Assembly: GCF_900172225.1 (NCBI RefSeq)
Contig: NZ_FWFO01000001.1
Span: 1,674,001 to 1,738,000 of the forward strand
Direction: 5' to 3'
Length of the DNA: 64,000 nt
DNA from: Falsiruegeria litorea R37
Lineage (GTDB): Bacteria > Pseudomonadota > Alphaproteobacteria > Rhodobacterales > Rhodobacteraceae
Of the stretch, positions 1 through 8,741 are shown one piece after another (the first letter of the stretch is position 1; every line of letters begins with the position of its first letter). Made by a program: the position numbers and the translations under genes. A model generated the notes under the pieces. It was not told the origin of the DNA and ran no database searches. It saw only the letters and a program-made list of their open reading frames with translations.

Positions 1-969
1 TCGGTCAGCCGCAAGTCGGTCCTGCCGGTGATCGAAGAGCTGAACGGGTTGTTGTTCTATCCTGTGCAGTATGAGGGTGAAGAGAGTTCGAAAAACGTCT
101 TCTACACCGGCGCGGCGCCCAACCAGCAGGCCATCCCTGCCACCGACTATTTCCTGGAGGAACTGGGGGTCGAGAAATTCGCTCTGCTCGGCACGGACTA
201 TGTCTACCCCAGGACCACCAACAACATTCTGGAAAGCTACCTGAAGGGCAAAGGTATCGCGGATAGCGATATCTTTGTGAACTACACGCCCTTTGGCCAC
301 TCGGATTGGTCCAAGATCGTGGCTGATGTGGTGGCGCTGGGCGCTGATGGCAAAAAGGTCGGTGTGATTTCCACTATCAACGGGGACGCCAACATCGGCT
401 TCTACAAAGAGCTGGCCGCGGCTGGCGTTTCGGCAGACGACATCCCTGTTGTCGCGTTCTCGGTAGGTGAAGAAGAGCTCGCGGGTCTCGACACTTCGAA
501 CCTGGTTGGGCACTTGGCGGCGTGGAACTATTTCCAGTCGGCGGACAGCGACGTGAACGCCGAGTTTGTGGAAACCTGGAAAGCGACCATGGGAGAAGAG
601 CGCGTCACCAACGACCCGATGGAAGCGCATTTTATCGGCTTCAACATGTGGGTGAACGCCGCAACCGAAGCAGGCTCGACCGAGGTCGACGCCGTGCGCG
701 CCGAGATGTACGGCCAGGAATTCCCGAACCTAACCGGCGGTACGGCCGTGATGCTGCCCAATCACCATCTGGCCAAGCCGGTGCTGATCGGCGAGATCCA
801 GGACGACGGTCAGTTTGACATCATCAGCCAGACCTCTGAAGTGCCGGGCGACGCCTGGACCGATTATCTGCCGGAATCAGCGGTTCTGATCTCGGATTGG
901 AAAGAGCTGGGTTGCGGTATGTACAACACCGAAACCAAGTCCTGCGTTCAGACGCTGTCGAACTACTAA
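1..969 (+). CDS. urtA: Urea ABC transporter substrate-binding protein, 5' end missing
   Basis: This is the C-terminal part (322 residues visible) of a periplasmic binding protein for urea or a short-chain amide. The frame is open from base 1, so the gene starts outside the window; about 100 residues including the signal peptide are missing compared with the usual length of about 420. The fold is the branched-chain-amino-acid type, with stretches typical of UrtA such as FYTGAAPNQQ, LLGTDYVYPRT and the C-terminal SDWKELGCGMYN. It is followed by urtBCDE in the same direction, which fixes the identity. The GTG at 28 is an internal valine codon, not the start. Confidence 0.95.
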   Translation, partial: SVSRKSVLPVIEELNGLLFYPVQYEGEESSKNVFYTGAAPNQQAIPATDYFLEELGVEKFALLGTDYVYPRTTNNILESYLKGKGIADSDIFVNYTPFGHSDWSKIVADVVALGADGKKVGVISTINGDANIGFYKELAAAGVSADDIPVVAFSVGEEELAGLDTSNLVGHLAAWNYFQSADSDVNAEFVETWKATMGEERVTNDPMEAHFIGFNMWVNAATEAGSTEVDAVRAEMYGQEFPNLTGGTAVMLPNHHLAKPVLIGEIQDDGQFDIISQTSEVPGDAWTDYLPESAVLISDWKELGCGMYNTETKSCVQTLSNY

Positions 970-981
970 GAGCAACAGGGC

Positions 982-1006
982 GAAGGGGCTGGGTTCCGGC
1001 CCCTTC
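982..1006 (+). promoter_or_regulatory. Intercistronic hairpin between urtA and urtB
   Basis: An 11-bp stem with one G-T pair (arms 982-992 and 996-1006) and a 3-nt loop lies in the 63-nt gap. No T-run follows, so it is more likely an mRNA stabiliser or partial terminator that keeps the binding protein more abundant than the membrane parts, as seen in many ABC operons. The role is inferred. Confidence 0.6.
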
Positions 1007-1032
1007 CACCTCAAGACGCGGATAATCCCCAC

Positions 1033-2988
1033 ATGTTACGACTATTCCTTGCGAGTCTCGCAATCCTGTTGTCATGCGTGACGGCAAGCGCCGAAGAGGG
1101 TGCGATACAGCCCCTCTTGCAAGAGCACAGGGAGGTGATTGCCAAAAGCTCTCGCAAGACCATTGGTCCGGCCATTGATGCCATCGCAAACAGTGGTCTG
1201 CCTCAGGCGCAGATAGTGCTTGAGACCTGGGCGTCAAAGTCAATGTGGATGCGTAAATCGGATGGTCTTTTCTTTGTCGGCGAAAAGGCGGACAGCAAGA
1301 ATTATCGCCTGACTGGTTTCGATACGGGCGAAGAGGTTGGGACTTTCCCCAAGAAAGAGCTGAAGCAGCTGAAACCCAACAGCGGCGTTCGTGCATTGAT
1401 CGGCACTGCATTGGTCCAGTTTCAGCTACTGGATGAAGATAAGGCCAAACGGCAGGCGGCGCTGACCTCGATCCAGCGTGATCCTGAGGCGGCTTTGCTG
1501 GCCCCTTTGCGCGCCTCGATTGATCGCGAACCGGATGCAGGGTTGAAGGCGCAGAAACAGCGCCTCGAGCGTTTATTGACGATCGGCTACGACGCCGACC
1601 CGGTCGCCCGGATTGCCGCCATAGAAGAAATGTCTGGCGATCTGGGCGTCGACGTGCGGGCCACGCTGAACCCCTTGGTCGCGACCACACGCGACGTGGC
1701 GCTGGGCACAGTGCCCGAGGGGGTGAATGTTGCTGCGAACCTGACACCCGGCGAGGAAGGGTTTTCTGAAGACGAGGCCTATGACCTTTTGGTGGCCAAG
1801 GGGTTTGCGCCTGCGCGGGTGACCGCAGATGATATGCGCCTTGCGCTGGCCGAGAACATCGAGGGCGGCACCGTGGGTGGCGTTCCGGTTGCGCAGCTGG
1901 ACAAGGATAAGGCTCGCGTACGGGCCTATACCGCATTGGCCGAGGCGGGCAAGGTGCCGCCTTTGGTGAACCCGGCGGGCATTCAGGCCGCGTTGGCTGC
2001 GCATGTCTTCTTTGAAACCTACGCAGAACCCGCCGTCGAGGTGACCACGGCCGCGCAGGATGCGCTCGACAATATCGCTTTGAAAGTGAGCGTGAATCAG
2101 ACGCTGGACCTGACACTTGACGCCTTGTCGCTGGCCTCTATCTACTTCCTCGCGGCCATTGGGCTTGCCATCACTTTCGGCGTGATGGGGGTCATCAACA
2201 TGGCCCATGGTGAGTTCATCATGATGGGCGCCTACACGGGCTATGTCGTGCAGCAGATCATCCCGGATCACACGGTGTCGATCATTGTCGCGATCCCGCT
2301 GGCCTTTGCCGTGACCTTTGCCGCTGGCGTGGCGATGGAGCGGTTGGTGATCCGTTGGCTGTATGCCCGCCCGCTGGAAACACTGCTTGCGACCTTCGGT
2401 ATCTCGATTGCCCTGCAACAGCTGGCAAAGAACATCTTTGGCACGCAAGCGCGTCCGCTGACTGCTCCGGGCTGGCTGGACGGGGCGTGGGTGCTGAATG
2501 ACGTGGTGTCGATCAGCTATATCCGCATTGCCATTTTCATCTTGGCGCTGATTTTCCTTTGCGTCTTTCTGTTCATCATGAAGCGGACACGGCTGGGGCT
2601 GGAAACCCGCGCAGTCACGCAGAACCCAGCCATGGCGGCCTCGATGGGCATCAATCCGGGTCGCGTGAACATGCTGACGTTTGGGCTTGGCTCAGGCATT
2701 GCCGGGATCGCCGGGGTGGCGATTGGTTTGTTCGCCAAGGTAACCTCGGAACTTGGTTCGGACTACATCGTGCAAAGCTTCATGACCGTGGTGGTCGGTG
2801 GCGTGGGCAACATTTGGGGCACACTTGCGGGGGCGACGATGATCGGCTTCCTGCAAAAGGGGATCGAGTGGCTGAACCCGTCCAACACGCTGGCGGCGCA
2901 GACCTACATGATCGTCTTCATCATCATTTTCATTCAGTTCCGGCCAAGGGGCATCATTGCCCTCAAAGGTCGTGCGGCGGGGGATTGA
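1033..2988 (+). CDS. urtB: Urea ABC transporter permease UrtB with large N-terminal domain
   Basis: This is one of the two membrane subunits of the urea importer. Residues 1-20 form a signal peptide (LFLASLAILL core, cut near ASA-EE). Residues 21 to about 345 are a soluble extracytoplasmic region. From about 355 to 651 there are several membrane helices of the LivH type, with the family stretch GVMGVINMAHGEFIMMGAY at about 385. The length of 651 fits the UrtB subfamily, which carries this extra N-terminal region, unlike plain LivH (about 300). It follows urtA after 63 nt, and urtC starts 3 nt after its stop. The ATG at 1033 is chosen because it begins the signal peptide. Confidence 0.95.
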   Translation: MLRLFLASLAILLSCVTASAEEGAIQPLLQEHREVIAKSSRKTIGPAIDAIANSGLPQAQIVLETWASKSMWMRKSDGLFFVGEKADSKNYRLTGFDTGEEVGTFPKKELKQLKPNSGVRALIGTALVQFQLLDEDKAKRQAALTSIQRDPEAALLAPLRASIDREPDAGLKAQKQRLERLLTIGYDADPVARIAAIEEMSGDLGVDVRATLNPLVATTRDVALGTVPEGVNVAANLTPGEEGFSEDEAYDLLVAKGFAPARVTADDMRLALAENIEGGTVGGVPVAQLDKDKARVRAYTALAEAGKVPPLVNPAGIQAALAAHVFFETYAEPAVEVTTAAQDALDNIALKVSVNQTLDLTLDALSLASIYFLAAIGLAITFGVMGVINMAHGEFIMMGAYTGYVVQQIIPDHTVSIIVAIPLAFAVTFAAGVAMERLVIRWLYARPLETLLATFGISIALQQLAKNIFGTQARPLTAPGWLDGAWVLNDVVSISYIRIAIFILALIFLCVFLFIMKRTRLGLETRAVTQNPAMAASMGINPGRVNMLTFGLGSGIAGIAGVAIGLFAKVTSELGSDYIVQSFMTVVVGGVGNIWGTLAGATMIGFLQKGIEWLNPSNTLAAQTYMIVFIIIFIQFRPRGIIALKGRAAGD

Positions 2989-2991
2989 TCC

Positions 2992-4221
2992 ATGCAACGT
3001 TCCTTTATTGCCAAGAACCCGTCTGTTCTGATCTTCCTTGCCTGCCTGGCGCTGTTCACGCTGATCGTCACTGTGCTGTCAGAGGGCCTTGGTCTTGGCA
3101 TGATCTCGACCAGTTTCATCAAGACGCTCGGCAAGACCCTGTGCCTCTGCCTGATCGCAGTGGCGATGGATCTGATCTGGGGCTTCACCGGCATCCTCTC
3201 GCTCGGCCACTTCGCCTTCTTCGGATTGGGCGGCTACATGATCGGCATGTGGCTGATGTACGAACGCACCCGGCTGATCGTGGTCGAGTCGCTGTCGCAG
3301 GCCGAAACTCCCCCCACCAGCTCCGAGGTTGTGGATGCCATTGGCAATCAGATCTTTGGCGTCGTCGGGTCGAGTGAGTTCCCGTTGATCTGGGCCTTGG
3401 CGGACAGTCTGTTCCTGCAACTGCTGCTGGTGGTTCTGGTGCCGGGGCTGCTCGCACTTGTCTTTGGCTGGCTGGCGTTTCGCAGCCGCGTCACGGGCGT
3501 GTATCTGTCGATCCTGACACAGGCCATGACCCTGGCCCTAGCGCTCTACCTCTTCCAGAACGACAGCGGTCTGCGCGGCAACAACGGCCTTTCGGGATTG
3601 CAAAACCTGCCCGGGGTCGAGGCGTCGCAGGACGTCGTGTCGCTCTGGTTTCTCTGGGCGTCCGCCCTGGCGCTTGGCCTTGGCTATCTGCTCGCCGCCT
3701 GGGTGGTGTCGGGCAAGTTCGGCTCGGTCATTCGTGGCATTCGCGACAACGAGGCGCGGGTGCGCTTTCTTGGCTATTCGGTTGAGACCTACAAGCTGAT
3801 GATCTTTACGCTGACGGCTTGCATCGCCGCCATCGCCGGGGCGCTCTATTACCCCCAGGCAGGCATCATCAACCCGGCCGAGATTGCGCCAATTGCGTCA
3901 ATCTACCTGGCGGTCTGGGTCGCCATCGGTGGACGTGGTCGGCTGTATGGCGCAGTGATCGGTGCGGCGTTTGTGAGCCTTTTGAGCACATGGTTCACGG
4001 GCGGCCAGGCGCCGGACATTCCGCTGGGCTTTTACACGATCAAATGGGTCGACTGGTGGCTGGTGCTGCTGGGTCTGTCCTTTGTCGCTGTCACGCTTTT
4101 TGCGCCAAAAGGCATGGGCGGGTTGGTCGACCTTTGGACCCAAGCACGCGCGCCCAACCGCCATGGCGCAGACCTGGGACCCGATGATAGCGCCCTGCGC
4201 GAACAGGAGGCCAGCAAATGA
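2992..4221 (+). CDS. urtC: Urea ABC transporter permease UrtC
   Basis: This is the second membrane subunit, LivM type, 409 residues, with about nine hydrophobic segments. The family stretch LIWGFTGILSLGHFAFFGLGGY lies at about residues 60-80, and the conserved EAA-like loop GSVIRGIRDNEARVRFLGY at about 243. The C-terminal tail after residue 375 is hydrophilic. Its last four bases are shared with the start of urtD (ATGA), showing translational coupling. With UrtB it should form the urea channel in the inner membrane. Confidence 0.95.
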   Translation: MQRSFIAKNPSVLIFLACLALFTLIVTVLSEGLGLGMISTSFIKTLGKTLCLCLIAVAMDLIWGFTGILSLGHFAFFGLGGYMIGMWLMYERTRLIVVESLSQAETPPTSSEVVDAIGNQIFGVVGSSEFPLIWALADSLFLQLLLVVLVPGLLALVFGWLAFRSRVTGVYLSILTQAMTLALALYLFQNDSGLRGNNGLSGLQNLPGVEASQDVVSLWFLWASALALGLGYLLAAWVVSGKFGSVIRGIRDNEARVRFLGYSVETYKLMIFTLTACIAAIAGALYYPQAGIINPAEIAPIASIYLAVWVAIGGRGRLYGAVIGAAFVSLLSTWFTGGQAPDIPLGFYTIKWVDWWLVLLGLSFVAVTLFAPKGMGGLVDLWTQARAPNRHGADLGPDDSALREQEASK

Positions 4222-4958
4222 GCACACTTCTTGAGGTTTCCGGTGTGTCCGTCACCTTTGACGGCTTCCGCGCCATCAACAACCTGTCGTTCCAGATCGG
4301 CGAGGCCGAGTTGCGCGCCGTGATCGGACCGAACGGGGCGGGCAAGACAACGTTCATGGATATCGTTACAGGCAAGACCAAACCTGACGAGGGCAGGGTG
4401 ATCTGGGGGGAGAAATCTGTGTCTCTGCTCAAGATGAACGAGGCCAAGATCGCGCAAGCGGGCATTGGGCGAAAGTTCCAGAAACCAACGGTGTTCGAAG
4501 ATCAGACGGTGCAGGAAAACCTGCTGATGGCGTTGAAGAAACCGCGCGGTTGGCTGCCGGTTCTATCCTATCGGGTCAAGCCCGAGGATCTGGACAGAGT
4601 TGCTGAAGTGGCGCGCGAAATTGGGCTGATCGACGAGCTGGCACGAAAATCCGGCGAGCTGAGCCATGGCCAGAAGCAGTGGCTCGAGATCGGAATGCTG
4701 CTTGCGCAGGAGCCGCGGCTGCTGCTTGTGGATGAACCAGCGGCGGGGATGACACCACAGGAGCGCGAACACACAACCGACCTTCTGTTGGAGGCGGCCA
4801 AGACGCGCGCGGTGGTGGTTGTTGAGCACGACATGGAGTTTGTCCGTCGCTTGAACTGCAAGGTCACCGTACTTCACGAAGGCTCGGTTCTGGCCGAAGG
4901 GAGCCTCGACCATGTCACCTCGAACCAAGAGGTTATCGATGTCTATCTGGGGCGCTGA
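4218..4958 (+). CDS. urtD: Urea ABC transporter ATPase UrtD
   Basis: This is a LivG-type ATP-binding subunit of 246 residues. Walker A GPNGAGKT is at residues 37-44, the signature LSHGQ at 148-152, Walker B LLLVDEP at 168-174 and the switch histidine in EHDMEF at 204. The start overlaps the urtC stop by four bases. It pairs with UrtE to drive urea uptake at the cytoplasmic face. Confidence 0.96.
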   Translation: MSTLLEVSGVSVTFDGFRAINNLSFQIGEAELRAVIGPNGAGKTTFMDIVTGKTKPDEGRVIWGEKSVSLLKMNEAKIAQAGIGRKFQKPTVFEDQTVQENLLMALKKPRGWLPVLSYRVKPEDLDRVAEVAREIGLIDELARKSGELSHGQKQWLEIGMLLAQEPRLLLVDEPAAGMTPQEREHTTDLLLEAAKTRAVVVVEHDMEFVRRLNCKVTVLHEGSVLAEGSLDHVTSNQEVIDVYLGR

Positions 4959-4961
4959 AAG

Positions 4962-5657
4962 ATGCTGAAACTGAACGATTTGACCCTGCACTATGGGCAT
5001 TCGAAAATCCTCAACGGCATCTCGATGGAGGCCGCCTCGGGCGAGGTGACCTGTGTCATGGGCACCAATGGCGTCGGCAAGACCAGCCTGATCAAGGCGA
5101 TTTCAGGTGCGCATCCGCGTTCGGGCGGGGATGTGGAGCTGGATGGCGAAGCCTTGGGCGTTCTTCCCGCGCACAAACTGGCGCATAAGGGCATTGCCTA
5201 TGTCCCTCAGGGGCGTGAGATCTTTCCGCTGCTCACGGTGCGCGAAAACCTTGAGACTGGCTTTGCGTGCCTACCCAAGGATCAGCACTTTGTGCCGGAT
5301 GAAATCTTTGACCTGTTTCCTATCCTAAAGGAATTCCTGCATCGGCGCGGAGGTGACCTGTCGGGGGGGCAACAACAACAGTTGGCCATTGCGCGGGCGC
5401 TGATAACCAAACCTCGGTTGCTTTTGTTGGACGAGCCGACCGAAGGTATCCAGCCCAACATCATCCAGCAGATTGGCGAAGTCATCAAATTGCTGCGCGA
5501 TCGGGGAGACATGGCAATCGTGCTGGTCGAGCAATACTTCGAGTTTGCCTATGATCTTGCTGATCGATTTGTGGTCATGCGAAGAGGTGAAGTCGTGATG
5601 GCCGGAACAAAGGGCGACCTTTCAAAAGACGATGTTTTTAGGGGGGTCTCTGTATGA
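4962..5657 (+). CDS. urtE: Urea ABC transporter ATPase UrtE
   Basis: This is the LivF-type ATP-binding subunit, 231 residues. Walker A GTNGVGKTS is at 34-42, LSGGQ at 133-137 and Walker B LLLLDEPTEGIQPNI from about 153; the EGIQPNI ending is typical of UrtE. It starts 3 nt after the urtD stop and is the last gene of the operon. No urease or glutamine regulator gene follows here. No clear terminator is visible after the stop. Confidence 0.96.
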   Translation: MLKLNDLTLHYGHSKILNGISMEAASGEVTCVMGTNGVGKTSLIKAISGAHPRSGGDVELDGEALGVLPAHKLAHKGIAYVPQGREIFPLLTVRENLETGFACLPKDQHFVPDEIFDLFPILKEFLHRRGGDLSGGQQQQLAIARALITKPRLLLLDEPTEGIQPNIIQQIGEVIKLLRDRGDMAIVLVEQYFEFAYDLADRFVVMRRGEVVMAGTKGDLSKDDVFRGVSV

Positions 5658-6039
5658 ACTGGCGTGCACTGCGAGATTCAAAAATGTATCCACCATTTTA
5701 GGGTCTGCATGAGGGTTTTTCTGCGTGTCCGCTTAGCGATCAAAGCTCATGCCAAAGACTGGAAAGACAAGCCAAGCTAAGGCGAAGAAAAGCGAAATCC
5801 TCTTCATGCAGAACTCTTTAGTCAAAGTGCTCTTCCAGGTGAACCCAACTCGATGGCGTCTTTATTCGCATTGGGTGAGGCAGGGATCACCGCCTGCTTG
5901 CAAACAGGCTGGGCTTTGCACGGTGCTTGCCAGGTGACGCCAGTATATCCGCGATTTCAGGCCTTGTGACTTGGTGCAGGTGTTGACATTTTGTTCTCTA
6001 TCTCGCGATAGTCGGTGAAAACCAAAACGGGGGCATCTC
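5658..6039. other. Intergenic region between urtE and the methyltransferase
   Basis: This 382-bp stretch has no supportable gene. A 62-codon open frame at 5749-5937 has no ribosome binding site or family resemblance. The right end holds the probable promoter of the restriction-modification pair (separate entry). Confidence 0.6.
5983..6011 (+). promoter_or_regulatory. Probable promoter and dyad operator of the restriction-modification pair
   Basis: A perfect -35 hexamer TTGACA lies at 5983-5988. About 17 bp downstream is a 14-bp dyad (arms CTATC 5998-6002 and GATAG 6007-6011 around TCGC) that would cover the -10 region, 29 bp before the methyltransferase ATG. A dyad over the -10 of a methyltransferase gene suggests self-regulation. 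The -10 hexamer itself is poor, so the assignment is tentative. Confidence 0.45.
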
Positions 6040-7011
6040 ATGCAGGGGAAACTGACATCGCTGGAGCTGTGCGCGGGCGCCGGTGGTCAGGCCTTGGGCA
6101 TCGAGCGGGCCGGGTTCGGGCACGAGGCCATGGTCGAGGTCGACAAATGGTGTCGCCAGACCCTGACGCTGAACCGTCCCCAGTGGAATGTCATCGAAGG
6201 TGAGCAGGCCGATCTGACCAATTTTGATGCGCGGCCTTTCGCGGGCGTCGATCTGGTCGCCGGTGGCGTACCCTGTCCGCCGTTTTCCAAGGCGGGCAAG
6301 CAGTTAGGTGCCGCCGACGAACGCGATCTGTTTCCCGAAGCCCTGCGGGTCGTTGATGAGGTGCGCCCCAAGGCGGTGATGCTCGAGAATGTGCGTGGTT
6401 TCATGGATGCGGTGTTTCATGACTACCGGCAAAAGCTGAAACGGCAGCTCAAAAAGATGGGCTACAGCTTTGTCGACTGGCATCTCTACAACGCCAGCGA
6501 TTTCGGCGTATCGCAGCTGCGTCCCAGGGTGGTGATCGTGGCGGTGCGGGATGAGTTCGCCGACAAGTTCGAATGGCCCAAGGGCGGCGATATGCAGCCC
6601 CCCAGTGTGGGCAACCTGCTGCACGATCTGATGGGCGCGCGCGGTTGGACGGGTGTGGATCAGTGGCGTGACGGTGCGGATGAGATTGCGCCGACCATCG
6701 TGGGCGGCTCCAAGAAGCACGGCGGCCCCGATCTGGGGCCCACACGCGCGCGGCGTGCGTGGGAGATGCTGGGCGTCAATGGCAAATCTATCGCCGAAGA
6801 GGCGCCGGACCCCGATTTCGAAGGGCTGCCGCGCCTGACAGTGCGCATGGTGGCCCGTATCCAGGGCTTCCCCGACGACTGGCAATTTGCCGGGCGCAAG
6901 ACCAATGCGTACAGGCAGGTGGGGAATGCCTTTCCCCCGCCCGTGGCCGAGGCTGTGGCGCGCAACGTCAAGGCAGCGATCACCGCGCGGCGCCTTTACG
7001 CGGTTGCCTGA
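6040..7011 (+). CDS. DNA (cytosine-5) methyltransferase of a type II system
   Basis: This enzyme transfers a methyl group from SAM to carbon 5 of cytosine in a specific site, protecting the host from the endonuclease next to it. All main m5C motifs are in order in 323 residues: motif I ELCAGAGGQALG (9-20), motif IV PCPPFS with catalytic Cys79, motif VI ENVRGF (116-121), motif VIII QLRPRVVIVAVR, motif IX RMVARIQGFPDDW and motif X YRQVGNAFPPPVAEAVA near the C-terminus. The target recognition region between VIII and IX is short. The endonuclease gene starts 2 nt after its stop. Given that partner, the likely target is GCCGGC (inferred). Confidence 0.96.
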   Translation: MQGKLTSLELCAGAGGQALGIERAGFGHEAMVEVDKWCRQTLTLNRPQWNVIEGEQADLTNFDARPFAGVDLVAGGVPCPPFSKAGKQLGAADERDLFPEALRVVDEVRPKAVMLENVRGFMDAVFHDYRQKLKRQLKKMGYSFVDWHLYNASDFGVSQLRPRVVIVAVRDEFADKFEWPKGGDMQPPSVGNLLHDLMGARGWTGVDQWRDGADEIAPTIVGGSKKHGGPDLGPTRARRAWEMLGVNGKSIAEEAPDPDFEGLPRLTVRMVARIQGFPDDWQFAGRKTNAYRQVGNAFPPPVAEAVARNVKAAITARRLYAVA

Positions 7012-7013
7012 GC

Positions 7014-7850
7014 ATGACCTGGCTGCGCGCGGCGCGGGCGCGGTTCCATGCCCAATGCCTGTCCGGCCCGATCACGGAAACACGCGGTGTTCCGTCGGTG
7101 GCGGATGTCTCGAACACGTCGAGCCGAGAGATTGCGACATCGATGGTGGCCAAGATCGGGCCGCTTATCAGCCATGCCGAGAAACCGGCGGGGCAAACGG
7201 CTGGCAGCCTGTTTGAGGCAGCCTGCCAGGATTTCATTGCGGCGTGTTTCGAACAGTTTACCCATCTGCGGCCGGGGCGGTTCTCGGTCGAGCGGGGGCA
7301 GCCAATCTCGCGCTATGCGCAATATGCGCATCTTGATGAGTTAAGGGCGCTGGCCGATGCGAGCCGAACACTCAAGACGCATTTAGGGACCGACTATCTG
7401 ATCAAGCCGGACGTGGTGGTGGTGCGCGGGGCTGAAACGGATGCGGTGATCAACCAGAGCGGGGTTCTGGTAGATGCTTCAGTGGCCGGGAACACGGGCC
7501 TGCGCCAGGCCAATGGGGCACGGGCAACGCTGCACGCCTCGGTCAGCTGCAAGCTGACGATCCGGTCGGACCGGGTGCAGAACACACGGTCCGAGGCGCT
7601 GAACCTGATCCGCAACCGCAAGGGGCGGTTGCCGCATATCGTTGCGGTGACGGCCGAGCCAGTGCCGTCGCGAATTGCGGCGATTGCTCTTGGGACAGGG
7701 GACATGGATTGTGTCTATCACTTCGCTCTGCCTGAGCTGGTCGAGACGCTGCGCGAACAGGAACGCGACACCTTGGAACTGGTTGAGACGATGATCGATG
7801 GTCAGCGCTTGCGGGATACTTCGGATTTGCCATTGGATCTAGTGGTCTAA
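7014..7850 (+). CDS. NgoMIV-like type II restriction endonuclease
   Basis: The predicted 278-residue protein resembles NgoMIV (286 residues; cuts GCCGGC). The catalytic residues fall at Asp133 (in KPDVVVV), Lys180 (in VSCKLTIRSD) and Glu194 (in NTRSEAL). The known NgoMIV residues are Asp140, Lys187 and Glu201, a constant offset of seven. The stretch LNLIRNRKGRLPHIVAVTAE also fits the family. The start is set at the ATG 2 nt after the methyltransferase stop; the frame is open further upstream, but that part overlaps the methyltransferase. The protein should act as a tetramer on two sites if it is like NgoMIV. The exact specificity is inferred, not shown. The 3' end runs directly into a structured repeat. 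Confidence 0.9.
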   Translation: MTWLRAARARFHAQCLSGPITETRGVPSVADVSNTSSREIATSMVAKIGPLISHAEKPAGQTAGSLFEAACQDFIAACFEQFTHLRPGRFSVERGQPISRYAQYAHLDELRALADASRTLKTHLGTDYLIKPDVVVVRGAETDAVINQSGVLVDASVAGNTGLRQANGARATLHASVSCKLTIRSDRVQNTRSEALNLIRNRKGRLPHIVAVTAEPVPSRIAAIALGTGDMDCVYHFALPELVETLREQERDTLELVETMIDGQRLRDTSDLPLDLVV

Positions 7851-7856
7851 AGGCGA

Positions 7857-8082
7857 GGGGGGGCTCCCGCGCCCGAGCAGATCTGACTGCGTCAGCCCCG
7901 CTGACGGCCTTGGGCCGGGCGCCGAGCCTTCGGCTCGGCGCGGTCACGCCCAGACGGGAAGTCCCGGCTCTATCTCCAACAGGTGCAACCGAGCGCCCGC
8001 CGCCGCGCGCAGCGCGGCGGCCCGGCCCAACGGGAGGCGGTTTTTCGTCAGAAAAATCAACGACGGGCGGGAGCCTTCCCGG
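7857..8082. repeat. Dispersed structured repeat, copy A (about 225 bp)
   Basis: This copy starts within ten bases of the endonuclease stop. It aligns end to end with the reverse complement of the copy at 43076-43298. Shared blocks include ACGGCCTTGGGCCGGGCGCC, CGGCCCAACGGGAGGCG and ATCAACGACGGGCGGGAGCC. Between the blocks are hairpins whose sequence differs between copies: GCCGAGC-CTT-cGGCTCGGC at about 7921, a 9-bp GC stem (CCGCCGCGC/GCGCGGCGG) near 7999-8020, and TTTTTC-GTCA-GAAAAA near 8041. No protein is encoded. Confidence 0.85.
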
Positions 8083-8741
8083 CTCAAGTTCACAGGATTT
8101 TGCTTCTCTGTTGTGCTGCCACAGCCACAAACCCAGGATGAAGTTACCGACGGGGCGATTGATGTCGGCGGAGCCACGCAGCGCCACCACGTTTTCTAGA
8201 GAGCCAGCACAAACTCTTCATCGCCTTTGGCAGTGTAAGACGAGGCCATTCAGCCGTCCCCGTGGACAGTTGCAGTGCTGAATGAGCGAAGCCTCTGCCT
8301 GAACTCGGTCAGGACCATCGGTCAGGCGGGCGAGGAACTCAGGTTCAGATCAGGCAGTCTCTGGCAAGTGAGTACGCCAAATTTTGCCGATAGGTGGCAT
8401 GGGGTTCAGATTCGATTGGTTGGACATTTGTCACGTGCCAGGGAAACAAGGACTGCAACTGCACAGCACAGCGGAATGATTTGCCTGCGTGCCAGAACCG
8501 GTGGTCGCACGAACTTCCAGTGTTTGCCAAAGAACGCTGCTGGGAAAGCATGGAGACGCCGACATGGTCGAACCAGGGATGCGATCTGATGAACCTGATA
8601 GATCGCCAGTTTGCAGAGCTGGACATCCAGAACAACCAAACTATCGCGTCGGATGAGGGCCCAGCCAAACCCGATGACAACATCCTTTCTCGGGAATAGC
8701 CCCTGTTGCCGACATAATCCTGATCGCAGGGATACCAGAGC
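8083..8741. other. Intergenic stretch with no supportable gene
   Basis: About 660 bp lie between repeat copy A and the GntR gene. Open frames of 77-141 codons overlap each other on both strands, none has a good ribosome binding site, and none resembles a family I know. It may be a decayed gene or a transfer scar next to the restriction-modification pair. I see no transposase motif or terminal repeats. Confidence 0.5.

Noticed and set aside
824-2116. Long open frame of 430 codons on the minus strand
   Set aside because: It lies antisense to urtA and urtB; the translation is rich in Arg, Pro and Ser with no motif, typical of GC-rich shadow frames.
5749-5937. 62-codon frame after urtE
   Set aside because: No ribosome binding site, no similarity, and odd composition for this genome.
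7543-8190. 215-codon minus-strand frame across the end of the endonuclease gene
   Set aside because: It runs through repeat copy A and antisense to the endonuclease; no family is recognised.
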